Shown here in pieces: positions 47,440 to 64,000 of a stretch of DNA of 64,000 nucleotides (its first letter is position 1; each line of letters starts with the position of its first letter). Position numbers and translations under genes: made by a program. Under the pieces are notes generated by a model. That model saw nothing but the letters and a program-made list of their open reading frames with translations, had not been told where the DNA came from and did not search any database. The stretch is from Ochotona curzoniae (taxonomy: Eukaryota > Chordata > Mammalia > Lagomorpha > Ochotonidae). The stretch lies in contig NW_024467083.1 of assembly GCF_017591425.1 (NCBI RefSeq), positions 17,165,001 through 17,229,000 on the forward strand. Reading direction: 5' to 3'.

Positions 47440-49240
47440 GTAAAAATGTGTTTATTTGGTGTATACAATGGTTATTACACCTTGAAGACATTCAACATTA
47501 TTTCTAGTTTGAAACTGCTCCAAACAACTGTTCTCTCCATTGTAATTTTGTTATTGTAATCCTTATTTGAAGACAAGGGTTGGCTATTCCACAAACCTTC
47601 AGCTGGCCTTGCTAGGTTCGTTTTGCTCTAAGGAGGTCTTCCCTGAACAGCTGTGTGTGCCAGGGCAACAGCCTGTTGTTTTGCCAGCCGTCGCAGTGCT
47701 TTTCAGCCCCAGTGATTCTGTTTGGATCCACTAAGAGCAGTGTCAGTGCAGGCTGCAGGCGCCCCTCTCGCAGGTACAGTGCAGCCCGAGGCACTCCTCG
47801 CCAGGCGCAGCTCCCGCTCTGGAAACACAGGCCGGTACTGCAAACTGCCCGGGCAGGTCAGCTTGGCACGGTCAGCAGGCTCACATTTCAACTGCTGGCA
47901 TCCTTGCATTCATTCTTCAGTCATTCACTCATCATTCATTTATTCATATATCAATTGTTGTAAACCTACCGTGCTGTGAATCTTAAAATACATTTATATC
48001 TCTTGGAAAAAATAATTACTGGTCTGATGAAAATAAAGAAATTTGCACTATTAAACAAGAAAATAATGTTAACATTAAATCATCACAGACACATAACACT
48101 TTGGGGGGCCAAAAGGAACATTCTGTATTTTCATGTTAAAACAACAACAACAAAAAAAGCAAATAATTTGTTTCCTAAAACAAATGCCTGAATAGAAATT
48201 TTAAGGTTTAACTCCTGACTGGTATCACTTTCAGTAATTAACATAACATCTGCTCTGAACTTGCTTAAAGCAGAGGACACTTGATTATGGGTGAAATCTA
48301 CCAACTAGCAACACATACAAAAATTGTAAATTGCTTTTTAAAAAGTTTCAAGAGCAGGACTTTTTGAATCCAGAAAATTGAATTAGAAATGCTGCTGCAT
48401 GGCCCACCTGCAGTGAGAGGCCACCCTGCTCTTCTCCATGCCTCGCTCTCTTAAATCAGAGCTCCACACGGGCCAGTTCTGATGACAAAACTAAAACACT
48501 GTGAGCCCCAAGGGCCTCCCGTGCTAGGTCGTCAGGAATAAGGCAGGCAGCCTGTCAAGCCAATCTTGGTCTTCAGAGTATGTAAAACTTTGGTTTCTAT
48601 TACGGCAGGCTCCAGTATCTGCTTCTCTTCAATTCTGTCCTGGCTAGGCCTACAGTAAAAGGAACAAGACAGGTGGCTCCATAATGGCTGCAGAGACAGG
48701 ACACTACAAAGGCACACTGGTGAGGCGGTGAGGGCGGCGGAGGGCAGCAGGACTGACATGGGGCACACATGAAGAAGGTCGGCCGAAGCAGGTGCCCTAG
48801 AGGGATGGTTTTTGTCTCTCATACTGGAGACCTTTGAATCTAATTACAGCAGGTCTCCCTGACTACTCAGGACAACACACACTTGGGTTAGCTGTTTCCT
48901 ATAAATGCCTGTAAACAACACAATTTCTTTCTAATGCTTCCTCAAACTAGTCACCTCCAGTATCCAGAATCAGCGATGGTGACGCCTACTATATGTGTTC
49001 ATCATTAAATGTCAACTCTGAGTGCCTATCCCAAAACAAACACATGAGAATCTTAACGGCTGTATCTGCACATCAAGAGATGAATAGAGGTTTTTACATA
49101 CATACATGTGTTTGGGAATTGATTGTCAGAGTATATAGTTGACACCATAACAGTAAATAACAGTACTCAGAGAGTAGAGTTGCTGAGAGAATACAGAGCC
49201 CAGAGAAGTCTTCCGAGCTGCTGCCCACACCAGTGCCCTC
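47440..49240 (-). other. CLCC1: CLCC1 3' UTR (probable extent)
   Basis: About 1.8 kb runs from the stop codon to the candidate poly(A) signal. It is SINE-free, which contrasts with the DNA on either side and supports its being transcribed UTR. The far end is inferred. Confidence 0.6.
47451..47456 (-). terminator. CLCC1 candidate poly(A) signal AATAAA
   Basis: TTTATT on the plus strand gives AATAAA on the minus strand. It is followed in the minus direction by a T/GT-rich stretch, ACATTTTTACATTACTGTG. SINE density rises just beyond it. Confidence 0.6.

Positions 49241-64000
<14,760 letters not shown>

Overview
This is mammalian nuclear DNA and almost certainly lagomorph. It carries dozens of tRNA-like CSINE (C-repeat) copies, several near-intact with exact target-site duplications, plus decayed LINE-1. 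CSINE is a lagomorph family. The young copies differ from the rabbit consensus as I remember it, so a pika (Ochotona) is my best guess, but that is an inference. There is no sign of bacterial, viral or plasmid gene organisation.

Two protein genes lie tail to tail. GPSM2 (LGN) is on the plus strand with 14 coding exons from 10421 to 45564. They join with GT-AG sites and consistent phases into a 667-codon frame: a tetratricopeptide half with seven LGN-type repeats, a linker, then four GoLoco motifs. Its 3' UTR has a poly(A) signal at 46084-46089. CLCC1 is on the minus strand. Eight coding exons lie between 63577 and 49241 and give 468 codons from about human residue 78 to the C-terminus; the signal-peptide end lies beyond the right edge. 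Its probable poly(A) signal is at 47451-47456, leaving about 1.3 kb of SINE-filled DNA between the two transcript ends.

Layout: 1-700 is CpG-rich and may be promoter or first-exon DNA of GPSM2. 700-10265 is repeat-rich non-coding sequence with a LINE-1 3' end at 1455-2225. 10266-10476 is the likely start exon. 10477-45372 holds the GPSM2 introns, including a rearranged LINE-1 at 22815-26150, a decayed LINE-1 ORF2 at 40800-42700, and an unidentified poly(T)-headed element with a degenerate ~55-60 bp tandem array at about 43030-44990. 45373-46105 is the last GPSM2 exon. 47440-63577 is CLCC1, with a ~700-bp purine tract in its last intron at 50944-51644.

The two genes are not known to act together. 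GPSM2 links Galpha-i to NuMA at the cell cortex for spindle orientation. CLCC1 is an ER membrane anion-channel protein. I found no new multi-gene system. The points most worth checking are a lineage-specific loss of the GPSM2 C-terminal tail, an overlapping upstream ORF at the GPSM2 start, the rearranged LINE-1, the composite tandem-array element, and the long purine tract.
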